From positions 3,844,001 through 3,908,000 of the forward strand of contig NZ_CP102512.1 of assembly GCF_024612015.1 (NCBI RefSeq): a DNA stretch of 64,000 nt, read 5' to 3'. This document shows positions 63,380 through 64,000 of this stretch, in pieces. Within the stretch, counting starts at the first letter, position 1. Each line of letters opens with the position of its first letter. The DNA comes from Streptomyces sp. CA-210063 (GTDB lineage Bacteria > Actinomycetota > Actinomycetes > Streptomycetales > Streptomycetaceae). Position numbers and translations under genes: made by a program. The notes below the pieces were generated by a model, which was not told the DNA's origin, searched no databases, and saw only the letters and a program-made list of their open reading frames with translations.

Positions 63380-64000
63380 ATGAAGGTCACCAGGGCGATA
63401 GGGCCCTTTTTTCCGCTCTGCGAGCGGTTCCTGCCCGCCAGGCTGACGGGCCTTTCGGTGACCCTCCTCAAGGCGACCGCCCTGGAATTGGCGATCCTCG
63501 CCGGGCATCTGCTGCTCTACCCGTCCGGGATGACGCAGGAGCGCCGGGTCGCACCCAGGCTCCCCCCGCCCGACGCGCCTCGGCTCCCGACGGAGGAGAA
63601 GCCTCCGGTCGTCCTGCTGCACGGCTTCATCGACAACCGCTCGGTCTTCGTCCTGCTGCGCCGCGCCCTCGCCCAGCACGGCGGCCGGCACATCGAGTCG
63701 CTCAACTACTCGCCCCTCACCTGCGACATCCGTGCCGCCGCCGAGTTGCTCGGCCGGCACATCGAGGACATCTGCGAGCGCACGGGACAGGCACAGGTGG
63801 ACGTCGTCGGACACAGCCTCGGCGGACTGATAGCGCGGTACTACGTGCAGCGGCTCGGCGGCGACCACCGCGTCCGCACGCTCGTCACGCTCGGCACCCC
63901 GCACGGCGGCACCAGCGTCGTGCCGCTGGCGAACGCCCACCCGATCGTCCGCCAGATGCGGCCGGGTTCGGAGGTGCTGGAGGAACTGCGCGCGCCGGCA
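63380..64000 (+). CDS. Lipase/alpha-beta hydrolase (3' end outside window)
   Basis: The first 207 residues of an alpha/beta hydrolase, in frame at the window edge. An N-terminal hydrophobic region (LTGLSVTLLKATALELAILA) looks like a membrane or signal segment. The lipase core shows PVVLLHGFIDNRSVF (oxyanion-hole region) and VDVVGHSLGGLIARYYVQRL, with the nucleophile Ser in GHSLGG; TLVTLGTPHGGTSVVPL follows. It is probably a triacylglycerol lipase or esterase. The catalytic Asp and His are beyond the window. Confidence 0.85.
   Translation, partial: MKVTRAIGPFFPLCERFLPARLTGLSVTLLKATALELAILAGHLLLYPSGMTQERRVAPRLPPPDAPRLPTEEKPPVVLLHGFIDNRSVFVLLRRALAQHGGRHIESLNYSPLTCDIRAAAELLGRHIEDICERTGQAQVDVVGHSLGGLIARYYVQRLGGDHRVRTLVTLGTPHGGTSVVPLANAHPIVRQMRPGSEVLEELRAPA

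Overview
This is a very high-GC (about 70-73%) chromosomal window from a Streptomyces-type actinomycete. The evidence is the strong GC3 bias, frequent GTG starts, leaderless-looking genes, a rare TTA (bldA-type) codon, ECF sigma factors, many signal-peptide proteins and Ser/Thr kinases, and a core block (trpS, glyA, mdh, folD, purN-purH, sucCD, an icmB-like gene). From memory, that block matches the interior chromosomal core of S. coelicolor rather than an arm. I see no prophage, integrative element, insertion sequence, tRNA, rRNA or CRISPR array.

Layout. 1-3.4 kb: end of an FG-GAP-like protein, a VOC protein, a TetR-controlled operon (membrane protein, DCC/DUF393 oxidoreductase, TetR) behind paired palindromic operators, and a Uma2-like protein. 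3.4-8.5 kb: MMPL transporter divergent from a response regulator/histidine kinase pair, then an RsbW-like ATP-binding protein. 8.6-18.2 kb: cell-envelope genes (solute-binding protein, metallophosphoesterase, D-Ala-D-Ala carboxypeptidase, YihY/BrkB protein, DprE1/DprE2-like pair, lipoprotein). 18.3-22.5 kb: 2H phosphoesterase, trpS, and an ECF sigma / membrane protein / secreted protein unit with two matching ECF-type promoters. 22.6-29.4 kb: glyA under a ZTP riboswitch, a YgiC-like ATP-grasp enzyme with a lipoprotein partner, a MocR pseudogene remnant, a MarR-GNAT fusion, and mdh. 29.9-36.8 kb: two related helix-turn-helix membrane proteins flanking a secreted protein, folD with a DUF3017 gene, and a frameshifted secreted-protein gene. 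37.2-42 kb: two receptor-like kinases, an FHA-like protein and an M23 peptidase. 42-51 kb: purH-purN, PerM-like protein, a membrane-anchored sigma-like protein, sucD-sucC. 51.4-53.4 kb: two repeat-rich secreted proteins. 53.6-62 kb: a MoxR AAA / DUF5682 / 55-aa ORF / VWA operon divergent from SWIM / DUF5691. 62.3-64 kb: B12-binding mutase subunit and the start of a lipase.

How they work together. glyA, folD, purN and purH make or use one-carbon folates and purines, and the ZTP riboswitch on glyA ties that pathway to folate starvation. mdh and sucCD are TCA-cycle genes. The most notable unit is the MoxR/DUF5682/VWA plus SWIM/DUF5691 locus. Its divergent promoter carries two inverted TTGTCAGTG boxes; the SWIM-side one fits the PafBC (LexA-independent DNA-damage) motif exactly, with TAnnnT at the right spacing, and places the SWIM start codon at the predicted +1. 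This suggests a damage-inducible chaperone/effector system. Functions are inferred from sequence reading alone; no database search was run.
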